Origin: Catellicoccus marimammalium | Lineage (GTDB): Bacteria; Bacillota; Bacilli; Lactobacillales; Catellicoccaceae | NCBI RefSeq assembly: GCF_965139335.1 | Contig: NZ_CBCSEL010000001.1 | Reading direction: 5' to 3' (one strand) | DNA: 64,000 nucleotides | Part shown: positions 16,710 through 26,710 of the stretch, one piece after another | How positions within the stretch are numbered: position 1 is the first letter of the stretch | Layout of the letters: each line of letters opens with the position of its first letter | Program-made: the position numbers and the translations under genes | The notes under the pieces: generated by a model | Told to the model about the DNA's origin: nothing | Database searches by the model: none | Seen by the model: the letters and a program-made list of their open reading frames with translations, nothing else

Positions 16710-18605
16710 ATGTTTAAGAAAATATTATTGTTTTCTACAATATTATCTACAATAGGAATTAGTAATATTAGCATAGTTAATGCTAAAGAAAATCAAAGTA
16801 CAATAGTAAATGATTGTAGTATTAATTTTAATAGCGAATGGTCTAAAGCTAAAAAAGAGGGATATACTAAGGAACAATTTAATAACATTATGTCTATTCC
16901 TAAACAACCTATTATTAATAGTCATAATTTAATGGAAAAGAGAGAAATGTTGAGTCCACAACAATCATCCGTTCTTAATACTGCTAAAAAATATTTAGGG
17001 GTTCCTTATGTTTGGGGAGGAACTAGTCCTTCTGGATTTGACTGTTCTGGACTTGTACAATATGTATATAAAGAAGCTATTAATTTATCTCTTCCTCGTG
17101 TTACAACAGAGCAAGAGAAGTGTGGTAAAGATGTTTCTTTAAATAATTTAAAAGTTGGAGATTTATTATTTTGGGGTGACAAGAACAATACATATCATGT
17201 AGCTATTTATGTTGGAAATGGACAATATATACATGCTCCACAACCAGGAGAAACTGTCAAATATGGAGAAATAAAATATTGGAAACCAGATTTTGCCAGA
17301 CGTGTATTACCAGAATCTTCTTTAAGCCCAATACGTTGCGATAATTTTATGACAATTATTAGTAATAATACTGATTGTTATACAGATAAAACTTTAACTA
17401 AAGTAAAACAAAGTAGTAAAAATCTATATCAAAAGACATTACATGCTACCAATTATATAATAAATAATGATGGTAAAAAATATTATGAATTATATAATAA
17501 TAAAAAAGAATTTCAGGGATATTTATGCGAAAGTGCATTAAAAATAAGCGACTATGGATCAGCAGGCAGTTTTATTTCAGATGATTATTATATTAAAATT
17601 CATCCAAAAGGAAATAATGCTAAGATTTGGAAAGATTTAGAATTAAAGAATTCTATTGGTACAGCTCAAGATCACGTTAATGAAATTTATCATGTAAAAG
17701 GACATTATAATAATTTTAATGGATATACTTATTTAAGTTTATATGATTCAAATGATAAATGGTTTGGATATGTTAATCGCCTGGATTGTTTAGAGGTTTC
17801 TAGTGTCTTAAATGATCATCATTCATATAAGAAATATGGAACCATTATAAATACAGGATTTAATATATACAAAGATACTATGCTAAAAAAAGCTATTTCT
17901 AGTACGAATAAATATTTAAATAAGACAGTATACATTCGTGGATACTATGATGCTTATGACAATCATAGATATATGAGTATATTTGAAGAAGATAAATCTG
18001 ATCTTGATGATGGATTAAAATGGATTGGATATGTGGATTCAGATGCTTTAAAATTATCTGATCTTGAAGGTGATTCAAAAGAAGGAGTACCATTTAAACA
18101 AAAACCAAATACCTTAGTATCAGTTCAAAAAGATAATATAGCAATTTGGAAAGATTTAAATTTCACTCAACAATTAGGAGTGATAGAAAAAAATCATTGG
18201 TATGAAATTAAAAATAAATATCACCATTTTAATAATGATTGGTATGCTTCGATATATGATGTTAATCGTCAAAATGGAGAAAGAACTTTCATTGGGTATG
18301 CAAATATGGATGCATTAAAAATTGAGGAATATAATTTTGGAGAATATCATCCATTGAAAAAGATGGTTATAGTGGCAAAAAAAGATACTAAATATGGTTT
18401 ATATACTCATCAATCATTGAGTGCAGATTGTATGATTAATAATTCTTTAAATATGGCTGGAAACACATACTACGCTCAAGGATATTATGATCGAATTCCT
18501 ACAGAAGATAATAAAAAAGGTGGTCGTTTTTACTCTATAAGAGAATCTAAAGACGGAAAATGGTTAGGATATATGAGATCAACGGCATTTGAGCCTATTA
18601 AGTAA
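16710..18605 (+). CDS. Secreted NlpC/P60 endopeptidase with five SH3_8 modules
   Basis: Predicted cell-wall peptide hydrolase (631 residues) cutting stem peptides of peptidoglycan. A signal peptide covers about residues 1-25 (VNAKEN). The NlpC/P60 domain (about 83-200) has the full catalytic set: FDCSGL with Cys112, YHVAIYV with His163 and IHAPQ with His175. Five SH3_8/GW-type modules follow (about 210-630), each with a Y/WKDL-like element and a closing W.GY motif, expected to bind wall polymers. The DNA is more AT-rich than the housekeeping genes. AGAGGGG precedes the ATG. It is one of four related secreted proteins in the window. Confidence 0.9.
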   Translation: MFKKILLFSTILSTIGISNISIVNAKENQSTIVNDCSINFNSEWSKAKKEGYTKEQFNNIMSIPKQPIINSHNLMEKREMLSPQQSSVLNTAKKYLGVPYVWGGTSPSGFDCSGLVQYVYKEAINLSLPRVTTEQEKCGKDVSLNNLKVGDLLFWGDKNNTYHVAIYVGNGQYIHAPQPGETVKYGEIKYWKPDFARRVLPESSLSPIRCDNFMTIISNNTDCYTDKTLTKVKQSSKNLYQKTLHATNYIINNDGKKYYELYNNKKEFQGYLCESALKISDYGSAGSFISDDYYIKIHPKGNNAKIWKDLELKNSIGTAQDHVNEIYHVKGHYNNFNGYTYLSLYDSNDKWFGYVNRLDCLEVSSVLNDHHSYKKYGTIINTGFNIYKDTMLKKAISSTNKYLNKTVYIRGYYDAYDNHRYMSIFEEDKSDLDDGLKWIGYVDSDALKLSDLEGDSKEGVPFKQKPNTLVSVQKDNIAIWKDLNFTQQLGVIEKNHWYEIKNKYHHFNNDWYASIYDVNRQNGERTFIGYANMDALKIEEYNFGEYHPLKKMVIVAKKDTKYGLYTHQSLSADCMINNSLNMAGNTYYAQGYYDRIPTEDNKKGGRFYSIRESKDGKWLGYMRSTAFEPIK

Positions 18606-18617
18606 TAGTTAAATAAA

Positions 18618-18650
18618 AAAAAGCGAACTCCAAAGAGTCCGCTTTTTTTT
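18618..18650. terminator. Shared terminator, copy 1 of the AGCGAACTC family
   Basis: AAAGCGAACTC-CAAA-GAGTCCGCTTTT hairpin with one A-C mismatch and a long T-run, flanked by A-run and T-run so it can serve both converging genes. Very similar hairpins occur at 21349, 26886 and 28955. Confidence 0.85.
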
Positions 18651-19266
18651 ATTTGTCTAATAATCCATGTTCTTTAGCCCATTCCGTTTGAATTTCTGCT
18701 GTTTCTACTTGGATGACTGGGTCCCCACCACCATTATTGATGATTTCTTGACGTTGTCCTTCGGTAAGAACGTTCCCATCTTGATCATAAATTTTCTGTC
18801 CTTTAGAGGTTAACGCTGGACGATTATTTTTTTCTCTAATTTCTTTAGCAATTTTATTATGGTCAAGTGAAGCACATGATTCTGGACCTATTTCAGGAAT
18901 AGTAGCTGCAGCAGAAATTCCTTCACCACTTTGACTTTGAGTTGTGTTTTCTGTTGGCGTCGAAGTAGAAGTAGCGATAGTTTGTTGTTGTAACTGTTTT
19001 TGACGATTACTTTCCTTCTTCGACGCTAATACTTTTTTTAATCGTTCGATTTCCTCTTTTTGTTTTTTATTTTCTTTCTTTAGTTTGTCCACATCAGCAG
19101 CACTTTTTTTATTTTTATCCTCTGCACTTTGCTTTTCTTTTTTTAATGTTTCCACTTCTTTACTTTGACTATCAATGGTGGACTGCAATTCTTTTTCTTT
19201 TGTTCCACAAGCGGATAAAGTTAATAATAAGCTTAACGAACAAAAGCTAACGAGTAATTTCTTCAT
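18649..19266 (-). CDS. Coiled-coil lipoprotein, unknown
   Basis: A 205-residue membrane-anchored lipoprotein. The signal peptide ends in a lipobox, LTLSACG, giving a lipidated Cys20. Residues about 25-95 form a Lys/Glu/Gln-rich coiled coil with heptad spacing. A Thr/Ser/Gln-rich linker follows (about 96-120). The C-terminal ~80 residues contain NRPALTSKGQKIYDQDGNVLTEGQRQE, a small globular part that is not recognised. GAAGGAG-like bases precede the ATG. It converges with the NlpC/P60 gene and shares its terminator. Confidence 0.8.
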   Translation of the reverse strand: MKKLLVSFCSLSLLLTLSACGTKEKELQSTIDSQSKEVETLKKEKQSAEDKNKKSAADVDKLKKENKKQKEEIERLKKVLASKKESNRQKQLQQQTIATSTSTPTENTTQSQSGEGISAAATIPEIGPESCASLDHNKIAKEIREKNNRPALTSKGQKIYDQDGNVLTEGQRQEIINNGGGDPVIQVETAEIQTEWAKEHGLLDK

Positions 19267-19537
19267 AATATTCTCCTTGTGAAATGTTTATAATGTTATT
19301 TTATCACAAAATAGAAAAATAAAAATAAGTTATAAATATAGAATTAAAATATTTCTATTTGCTTTTCAAATCAAAATCAATTTAGAAATAAATCTTTTAG
19401 AAATTTGGTTTTAATTCTAATTATGAAATATAGTTAATGATATATTTTTAAGTTTTTATTTAGGAAGATTCATTTTTTATCATTTTATTATTGCTTTTGT
19501 TTCTTTCATGATAAGATAACAAAAAAAGGAGGAAACA

Positions 19538-20215
19538 ATGAAAGAAAAAGGATTTTTACAAACCCCAACATTTAAAATTATTGCATTTACAATTGCTTAT
19601 CTTTGTTTAGGCTATACACTTGCTCCATTATCGAGCCAATTTTATCAACAAACCTTCCATTGTTCGATGATGGATGCAGAAATGTTCCGCCAGTATGGAT
19701 TCTTTGGTTTCCATTTTCTATGTTTGATTTTGGGAATTCTTATTTTTAGAAAAACACTGAAATTAGATATGACTCGCTTCAAAGAAAAAATTTGGAGCAA
19801 TATGGGGAAAATCGTACTTACTTTCATTTTAATGTTAGTTGGTTCTATGGTTTTCTCATTCATTCAAAGTGATAATCAAGCAGCGGTAGATTCTTTAGCT
19901 AAAGTAGGTAGTCCTTTATCTAACTTCTTATTTATGATTACGGTTGGAATTATTGGACCGATGAACGAAGAATTATTATTCCGTGAAGTGATTATTGGTC
20001 AATTAGGTACAAAATTACCAAAATGGATTCTGGTCATCGCTTCTTCTATTCTATTTGGCTTGATTCATATCACTTCTCTTGATCAATTACCACAAGCCTT
20101 ACCATATATTTGGAACGGATTAATGTTGAGTTTATTATATGTTCGTAGTAAAGATAATGTCCTATTATCTTCAGGAGCACATATGTTAAATAATATTGTT
20201 GGTATGCTCGTATAA
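19538..20215 (+). CDS. CPBP-family intramembrane metalloprotease
   Basis: Membrane protein of the CPBP (CAAX protease/bacteriocin-processing, Abi) family, 225 residues with about six membrane segments. The three active-site motifs are intact: EExxxR as NEELLFRE (E144, E145, R149), FGLIH (H177) and HMLNN (H215, N219). In lactic acid bacteria such proteins act in bacteriocin self-immunity or in processing of peptides. Several immunity-like genes occur further on in the window, but no bacteriocin gene adjoins this one, so its substrate is unknown. AAAGGAGG precedes the ATG. It is monocistronic with its own terminator. Confidence 0.88.
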   Translation: MKEKGFLQTPTFKIIAFTIAYLCLGYTLAPLSSQFYQQTFHCSMMDAEMFRQYGFFGFHFLCLILGILIFRKTLKLDMTRFKEKIWSNMGKIVLTFILMLVGSMVFSFIQSDNQAAVDSLAKVGSPLSNFLFMITVGIIGPMNEELLFREVIIGQLGTKLPKWILVIASSILFGLIHITSLDQLPQALPYIWNGLMLSLLYVRSKDNVLLSSGAHMLNNIVGMLV

Positions 20216-20237
20216 AAATATTTATTGTGTATGATAC

Positions 20238-20272
20238 AATCCCCGAAAGATTTCTTTTGGGGATATTTTTAT
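20238..20272 (+). terminator. Terminator after CPBP gene
   Basis: ATCCCC / GGGGAT stem around GAAAGATTTCTTTT, followed by ATTTTT. Confidence 0.65.
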
Positions 20273-20367
20273 GTTTTCTTCTTATTCTTTTGTGAAGCAA
20301 GTTACATTTAGTAAAGGAAAAGAAGCTTATAATGAAAGAGGAGTTAAGATTAAAAGGGGAGAAAAAG

Positions 20368-21282
20368 ATGAAAAAAGGATATTTATTAGCATTAAGTAGC
20401 CTTTGCTTATGTGGAGGAATCCTTGCGACAACTGGATCAGCAGATGCCGCTGTAAAATGGGGAAACTATCATAAAGATGGACATTATGTAACCATCATGA
20501 AAAAAGGATATGGCTTCTACAAAGATAAAGACTTCAAGAAAAAAGCGACTACAAGTGATAAATTATATCATAAGACATATCTAGCTAAAGGATATTATAA
20601 TTTATCAGATGGTCGTCGTTACATGAGCTTATATGATCATAATAAAAAATGGGTAGGATATGTTCGCTCTTCCGCAGTAAAAACAGCGAAAACTGCAGGA
20701 GGAATTGCGTTTAACACGGATAAAAAAGTAAAAGTCACAAAAAAAGACTATCGTATTTGGAAAGATTTAAATTTCAAAGAGAAAAAAGGTACAACAAATA
20801 GCTATTATAAAAAAACATTATATGTAAAACCACATTATAATCATTTCAATCAAAATGTTTATTATTCTTTATATACAAAAGAAAATGGCAAATGGATTGG
20901 TTATGTCAATAAAAATGCCGTTTCTGCAGTGAAAACTTCAAAACCATCAAAACCTGCAAATCCACAAGATTCATTAAGTGCGAATGAAGTGAATAAACAA
21001 TTCCAACAAACAATTACAAATAGCGGTTGGAAAGGTCAATGGGTATCAAATAATGAGGATTACTTTGCTACTATGGATGCATTTGAAGGTGATGCAACTT
21101 CTGTTACTTGGAAAGGTGACAAAAACCCTAATCAAACATTAGGACAAGGGTCTGGAAATGCAACGATAAAAGAAAATGGTATGAATAAATTAAATAAATA
21201 TAAATATGGTTACTCTCATACAATAACAATAAAAGGAGAAACTGATTCTCAATCTAACACAGAATATTACTTCTGGAACTAG
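20368..21282 (+). CDS. Secreted protein with two SH3_8 modules and unknown C-terminal domain
   Basis: Exported protein of 304 residues with a signal peptide ending near ADAAVKW (about residue 28). Two SH3_8/GW-type modules cover about residues 32-105 and 112-190; the second contains YRIWKDLNFKEKKGTT and GKWIGYVNKNAV, the clearest version of the motif in this window. After a Lys/Pro-rich linker (KPSKPANPQ), the last ~100 residues form a Trp- and Asn-rich domain that is not recognised. The ATG at 20368 is chosen because GGGGAG is just upstream; the in-frame ATG at 20332 has none. No catalytic domain is present. Confidence 0.8.
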   Translation: MKKGYLLALSSLCLCGGILATTGSADAAVKWGNYHKDGHYVTIMKKGYGFYKDKDFKKKATTSDKLYHKTYLAKGYYNLSDGRRYMSLYDHNKKWVGYVRSSAVKTAKTAGGIAFNTDKKVKVTKKDYRIWKDLNFKEKKGTTNSYYKKTLYVKPHYNHFNQNVYYSLYTKENGKWIGYVNKNAVSAVKTSKPSKPANPQDSLSANEVNKQFQQTITNSGWKGQWVSNNEDYFATMDAFEGDATSVTWKGDKNPNQTLGQGSGNATIKENGMNKLNKYKYGYSHTITIKGETDSQSNTEYYFWN

Positions 21283-21348
21283 AAAAATTTTTGAGTATTT
21301 AAGAAATTTGAGTATTGAAGCAAAATAACTAGGAATATAAGGAAAAGA

Positions 21349-21377
21349 AAAAGCGAACTCTTAGAAGTTCGCTTTTT
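21349..21377 (+). terminator. Terminator, copy 2 of the AGCGAACTC family
   Basis: AAAAGCGAACTC-TTA-GAAGTTCGCTTTTT, a hairpin nearly identical to those at 18618, 26886 and 28955. Confidence 0.8.
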
Positions 21378-21434
21378 GTTTTATATGCTTATTGTATTAT
21401 AAAATGAAATACTTAATATAAAAAATGAATTAAC

Positions 21435-22438
21435 TTACACTCTAAAAAATGTAAAGAAATGGTAGGCACATAAAGCTTTTATGGCAAGTTTTTTAGACAC
21501 ATCTCCAGATCTAACCATACCATGAAGAAATAAGTTTCTACATAAGGGAATCTCTCCTAAAATATTTAACTGACATATGAACTTTCCTTTATCAAATCCA
21601 TGATAAAGTTGAGCAGGCGAAGCAGCATCAAAAAATAATTCTAGAAGCATTAATGTTTCCTCATCAAATGAATTATTCTTCTTTTGTTTTAATTCTTGAA
21701 TTTTATTCATATATTCTTCTTTTTGTCCAATTGTGAAACTTTTATATTCAGCTCTTTCCTTTCTATTTTTAGAGAGATAATCATTAATGTTAGGTAATTA
21801 ATGTTAGGTAATGATTTATTTTCTAAATAATTGATAAAATTTGTCAAAATAGATTCTATTTTATGTAGACATAAAATCACGATTTCAATATAGCGTTTTT
21901 GTACGTAAAGATCATATAGATATAAGTCGTTATTTGAAAATAAATCAATAAAGTTTCCTTTCGTATCTAATGTATTTTTAAATAAATTGTATAGTGATAT
22001 ATCTAATATTGATAAGGTATAATTATTGATATTCTTAGAGTTAAGTTGTGATAGCAGTTTAAAAATAGTATCATCAAATAATTTGAATGGCAAACTCCAT
22101 ATATGGACATACCAATCTATTTTATATAAGTTATAAGAAATAATTTTAAAATTATCACATACATATTTCACATTTTTTATATGTTCAGATTCGCTTAATG
22201 ATGTAATAGCATCTTTAAAGATATTCTGTATATTTGTTTGCATTAACAAAATTTCATCAAGAATACAGCTATTGTTATTGATAAATAATTCTGAGTTTAA
22301 AGCGAATTTATTTAGATTATTATTTTTGGAAATTATTGCAGAATATGATTTCATATTAGGGGTTAATTTTTTGTAAGTATAGAGGAATGGTTTATTTATA
22401 TTCTTCAAAAAATTTTCGACATAAATTTCTCCTTCCAT
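21435..22438 (-). pseudogene. HEPN-motif protein gene split by a 14-bp tandem duplication
   Basis: Two abutting reading frames (22438-21707 and 21710-21435) become one continuous frame of about 329 codons if one copy of a 14-bp tandem repeat at 21783-21810 is removed. The joined product would read ...LPNINDYLSKNRKERAEY...GQKEEYMNKIQEL. The N-terminal ~210 residues are Asn/Ile/Leu-rich and not recognised. The C-terminal part contains RNLFLHG, an R-N-x3-H pattern as in HEPN-type RNases found in toxin and abortive-infection systems, so a defence role is possible. It lies next to type I RM remnants. As written it is frameshifted, and reversible slippage cannot be excluded. Confidence 0.7.
21783..21810. 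repeat. 14-bp perfect tandem duplication inside a coding region
   Basis: ATTAATGTTAGGTA occurs twice head to tail (21783-21796 and 21797-21810). Because 14 is not a multiple of three, it shifts the frame of the HEPN-motif gene. Confidence 0.95.
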
Positions 22439-22776
22439 AGTTTTTTGTTATTATATCATATAAATAACAAACTTTAGATTTCAATCTTTATCTAGGTATA
22501 TATTTTTTTGCATATTTTCTAATATTATCAATAGATAAGGTTTTCATTTTTTATTTGTTTTATCTATTTTATATAGATTCACCAAATTAACAAAATCTGT
22601 AAAAGTATTTGTATTAATTTCAACATATAGAACTAATACAATATTATGCATCAATACATTGTCATATAGATATAACAATGATAAAATTATTTGTGTATTT
22701 TAAATATTTTTGTATTTTATTTTTATATAGAATGAAGCAATAAAGTGAGCATTTTCTTTTTCTAATTATAACTATT
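22439..22776. other. AT-rich intergenic region between divergent genes
   Basis: 338 bases of very AT-rich DNA between the minus-strand HEPN-motif gene and the hsdM remnant. No confident promoter, RNA or repeat is seen. The original 5' end of hsdM may lie here in decayed form. Confidence 0.4.
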
Positions 22777-24440
22777 GTGCAAATTCAAGTTACTATGATT
22801 TGGAATATTGTAAATATTTTACGTAGTGGTTATAAAGCTCATGAATATGAAAAAGTTATTTTATCAATGACAATTATTAAACGTTTTCACGATGTATTAC
22901 GATCCACATGTGATGTAGTCATAGAAACGAGTAGAAAAACAGAAAAATTTGCTAATGAGATGTGTCAGAAAATGCTAAACAAAGCATTTGGATATGATTT
23001 TAATAATATTAGTTCATTTACATTTGAAACATTATTATCCAATCCAACCTATATTGAGGAGAATTTTCGTTCTTATTTAAACAAATTCTCTGATAATGTT
23101 CAAGATGTACTATCAAATTTTGAATTTGATAAAGAGATTAGTAAGTTAGTTTCAGAAAATATGCTATTTTATATGATTAAAGGATTTAATAAATCATCAT
23201 CTTATTTTGGATCTAAAGCAGTTATTAGTACCGATATGGGATATATTTTTGAGGAATTAATACGGAAATTCTTTGAAAGTTATGAAGCTGATGGAGGAGA
23301 ATATTTCACCAGTCGTGACATTATCTACTCGATGACCAATTTATTACTAGTGGATAAGAAAGAAGTGCTTCAAGATGATAGTATTACGACAACGATATAT
23401 GATCAAACAATGGGAACAGGACAAATGTTAGGCGCGATGACTGAACGTATTCATCATTTAAATTATCACTTATGAGCAAGAGTGAAATCATGAAATGTCA
23501 GAGTAGATATGATGATTCGTGGTGGTAACGTGAATAATATGAAAAAAAGACGACATATTATCTAATGATCAGTTTATAGCTCATCACTTCAATTATTGTA
23601 TTTCTAATCCGCTATTTGTCGTTGATTGGAAATCATCAAAGGAAGCAATCACAGAAGGAACAGAAGGATATGAAATGAGAGATGCTGGACGTTTTGCGCC
23701 TGGATATCCAAGAATAAATGATGGACAACTCTTATTCTAATTAAATGGATTGTCTAAGTTAAAAGAAACAGGACGTATAACTATTATTCATGATGGAGTT
23801 GCTTTATTTTCAGGAAATACAGAAGAAGAAAGTGCTATTCGTCAATATATCGTTGAAAATGATTAATTAGAGGGCATTATTCGATTACCAAATGATCTGT
23901 TCTATAACACAGATATTGCGATGTATATTTGAATTTCAACTAAAAATAAATTAGGTTACGAAACGGAAAAATGCAACTGGTTAATGTATCAAAATGTTAT
24001 GAAAAACGTCGTAAAAATATTGGAAAGAAGCATGTTGATATTACAATACCTTGTCGTGATTTGATGGTTAAATTCTAGATTTACCAATGAACTACTAGAA
24101 CATCAAAATTTGAGTATTGAATCTAAAGTATATAATAATTTATCTTTTGGTTATACAAAAGTAATGATTGAAAGTCCATTATCCATTAAAGGACGAAAAG
24201 ATAGATATAGAAGATATACAGTTAACAAAAAATATTGATGAATACTTTGAACGTGAAGTTAAATCTTTTAATCTAGACGCCTAAATGACGCATAAGAAGG
24301 ATAAAATTGGCTATAAAATTTCATCTGCACGCTTATTCTACATATACGAAGTACCTGAATCTTCATAAGTAATTGCTAAACATATTCAAGAATCTGAAGC
24401 GCAAATGTAAGAAAAATTTAATCCTCTACTTTCAGGAGAT
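22777..24440 (+). pseudogene. hsdM: Type I restriction-modification methyltransferase HsdM, decayed
   Basis: N6-adenine methyltransferase subunit of a type I RM system, inactivated. The first ~232 codons (from a GTG at 22777) are open and contain the HsdM N-terminal block WNIVNILRSGYKAHEYEKVI and the cofactor region GGEYFTSRD...MGTGQML. After the stop at 23473, homology continues across frames: SNDQFIAHHFNYCISNPLFVVDW (the catalytic NPPF is now NPLF), GRFAPGYPRINDGQLLF, ALFSGNTEEESAIRQYIVEND, EGIIRLPNDLFYNTDIAMYI. These are separated by in-frame stops (near 23737, 23863, 23929) and frameshifts. Both nonsense changes and the lost motif show the gene is dead. Confidence 0.9.
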
Positions 24441-24447
24441 CAAGACA

Positions 24448-25016
24448 ATGGTTAAGGGAATGAAGGACAATGGTATTGAGTGGATAGGTCAAATCTTAGA
24501 AGATTGAGAAATTGTGAAAATAAAAATAATATTATATATGTTGGTAGTGGATCTACTTCAAATTCAAATGATAATAAATACCATGGTGGAAATATCAAAT
24601 GAATTCAATTTGGAGATTTATATGATAAAAAATATTCTAAAAGCAAAAAAATGCTAATTTAATTAATGTTAAAAGATTATAAAGCATTAAAAAGAATAGA
24701 AGCTCCATTTTTATGCATTACAATGTGTGAAGTATCAAAGAGAATATAAAAAACCAATGATTTATAAATGAATATAGGGAAAAAGAAATATAAAGTGCAG
24801 ATGATAGTATAAAAATTCGAAAGCATTATTGATATGGAATATGCAATCAACTTCTAAATAAAGTGAAATATTTTAAAATAATCATTTCAATGAATTGAAA
24901 CAAACTGAAAAAAGGATTACAATTCAAATTTAATAAGATAAAAAAGAAAATAATTCTTTGAGATTAAAAACTAAGAATATAAATTATAAAAAACAAAAAA
25001 TTCTATTAGAAGAATA
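24448..25016 (+). pseudogene. hsdS: Type I RM specificity subunit HsdS, decayed
   Basis: Starts at ATG 24448 with MVKGMKDNGIEWIGQILED, the normal beginning of an HsdS target-recognition domain (DSGIEWIGEIPEDWE in intact proteins; the Trp codon is now TGA). Pieces in shifting frames follow, such as VGSGSTSNSNDNKYHGG and NIKWIQFGDLYDK-like text. The end near 24900-25016 (KKENNSLRLKTKNINYKKQKILLEE) resembles the conserved C-terminal helix of HsdS. Many stop codons and frameshifts are present, and most of the second recognition domain is missing or unreadable. Confidence 0.75.
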
Positions 25017-25045
25017 GAGAAATAACGAAAAACTTGGGTGATAAT

Positions 25046-25699
25046 ATGAATGGCTATGGGAAAACAAATAAGAAGTTTAAGAATTGTTATTTTATGTCAT
25101 CAATGTTACTATGCAGTTTTTTTATATTGATAACATCTTCCGCAACATTCTTTAAGTATATTTTTAATGATAAGGGGAGCTGGAACTCATATAACGGAAT
25201 ATGTTTTTTAATAAATATAATAATTGCCTTGATTCTTTTTATTTGGGGTGTAGGTGGTATTTTTATCATTAGAAAAATTATAAAAAACATTTCTACAGGA
25301 TCAGCACAACGCCAAATTAAAGAAGTAAAATTAAATACTTCATTTAATGAGGGGATTTGGGAATTTATTTTCAGCTATTTTTTACCACTATTCTCTAGTT
25401 TTTCATTATATGATTATCCTGTTGCTACAACGTTAATTTGTTGGGGTTCATATATAATAATTTATTATTTTAATAGTCATTCATCTGATTTATTGCCTAA
25501 TATTTTTTTAATTGTATTTAATTATGGAATTGTTAGAGGGAATAGTACCTTATCTATAAACGGCTATCAAATTAATATGGATGTATACATTATTGTACCA
25601 TTAAAAAATAAAGAAAAATATCTTGGTCAAAAAAAAGCTAATTGTATATTTTTAGGGGATAGAAAGCAACCTCTTAATATAGGAATTATTAAGGAGTGA
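25046..25699 (+). CDS. Membrane protein, candidate KwaA of a Kiwa-like defence pair
   Basis: A 217-residue integral membrane protein with about four to five hydrophobic segments (roughly residues 13-36, 50-75, 103-122, 125-145, 150-168) and a hydrophilic C-terminal ~45 residues. It has no signal for export beyond the first segment. Its size, topology and tight coupling to the next gene fit KwaA, the tetrameric membrane component of the Kiwa anti-phage system, but sequence identity to KwaA could not be tested. The ATG at 25046 is preferred over TTG at 25034. The reading frame is clean although the DNA on both sides is full of stops. This suggests selection, or a recent arrival inside the type I RM locus. 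Confidence 0.5.
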   Translation: MNGYGKTNKKFKNCYFMSSMLLCSFFILITSSATFFKYIFNDKGSWNSYNGICFLINIIIALILFIWGVGGIFIIRKIIKNISTGSAQRQIKEVKLNTSFNEGIWEFIFSYFLPLFSSFSLYDYPVATTLICWGSYIIIYYFNSHSSDLLPNIFLIVFNYGIVRGNSTLSINGYQINMDVYIIVPLKNKEKYLGQKKANCIFLGDRKQPLNIGIIKE

Positions 25700-25704
25700 T
25701 AAAC

Positions 25705-26703
25705 TTGGAAAATAATATTTTAATATTGAATTTATCGAATGATATTAATGATTTTGATAAACGAATGTATTTTTTGGGTGGACAATCTAATAATGAGATA
25801 GAAGATGAGTTGAAAAAAGTGAATTTTCCAACTGAAAAACAAAAGAAAAGAATTAGATCTTGGGAGGAAGCATTTGATAGTCATGAAAGATTTACTCAAT
25901 ATTATATTACATTTGGCGAAGAAATTTATAGTAGTAATATTTTAAATAAACTCTCAAGTAGTATTAAATCAGATAATCATGATTATATACCTTGTTTAGA
26001 TGAATTGTGCTCTTGTTTTAAAACTACCATGTTAGTAATCTACATTAAAGATAATGAGGCTTTTATTTTTGAAGAAAGTATAAAAAATATTTATTTAAGT
26101 AATAAAAAGATTTTATTTTCTAAAGAAAAATGGCAAGAACAAAATTCATATAGATTGAAAGCCATTGATGAAATAATATCTCTTCCAGTAGATAGAAAAA
26201 AATGTATTGCTAGTATTGATTTTGATGAGGAAAGATTTTATATTTATAACAGTTATGCTTTTGATGATTGTTTTAATCTATCAGAGTCGCAAAAAATATC
26301 AGCTAAAAATAATATACAAAAATTTAGAGATAGTATTTATAAAATTGCTAATGATCAAGTGAAAGTAATAATAGATATTGATATAGATAATGAAGAAAAA
26401 TTTAATAATTTGATAGAATCGGACTCTAAAATATATGATCCTTTATCAAAATATACAAATAATAGGAAACGAAAAATTAATAGTATAGATATAGAACGAG
26501 TAAAATCAGTTATCGATTATTTAAATGAGTATGTAAAAAAAATTGAAAATACTCCATTTACCAAAGATAAGGTACCTATATTTAATAACGGAGAATTAAT
26601 TGTAACACTAAATAGTTTACCTATTTTTGCTGCATTATTAGATAATAAAATTATTGTTTCTTTATTAGAAGGAAAAGTTAAAATTCCCTATTATAACAAT
26701 TAA
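25705..26703 (+). CDS. Candidate KwaB (DUF4868-like) of a Kiwa-like defence pair
   Basis: A 332-residue soluble protein whose middle and C-terminal parts resemble DUF4868/KwaB by eye: AFIFEES...KAIDEIISLP...CIASIDFDEERFYIYNSYAFDDCF (about residues 115-200), then a C-terminal block FNNGELIVTLNSLPIFAALLDNKIIVSLL, like the family ending where a short regulatory stretch precedes the last strands. KwaB binds DNA and acts with membrane KwaA against phage. The likely start is TTG at 25705, placed eight bases after AAGGAG (25691-25696); GTG at 25696 lies within that site. The upstream stop codon overlaps the ribosome site, so the two genes are translationally linked. Confidence 0.5.
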   Translation: MENNILILNLSNDINDFDKRMYFLGGQSNNEIEDELKKVNFPTEKQKKRIRSWEEAFDSHERFTQYYITFGEEIYSSNILNKLSSSIKSDNHDYIPCLDELCSCFKTTMLVIYIKDNEAFIFEESIKNIYLSNKKILFSKEKWQEQNSYRLKAIDEIISLPVDRKKCIASIDFDEERFYIYNSYAFDDCFNLSESQKISAKNNIQKFRDSIYKIANDQVKVIIDIDIDNEEKFNNLIESDSKIYDPLSKYTNNRKRKINSIDIERVKSVIDYLNEYVKKIENTPFTKDKVPIFNNGELIVTLNSLPIFAALLDNKIIVSLLEGKVKIPYYNN

Positions 26704-26710
26704 TTAAAAG

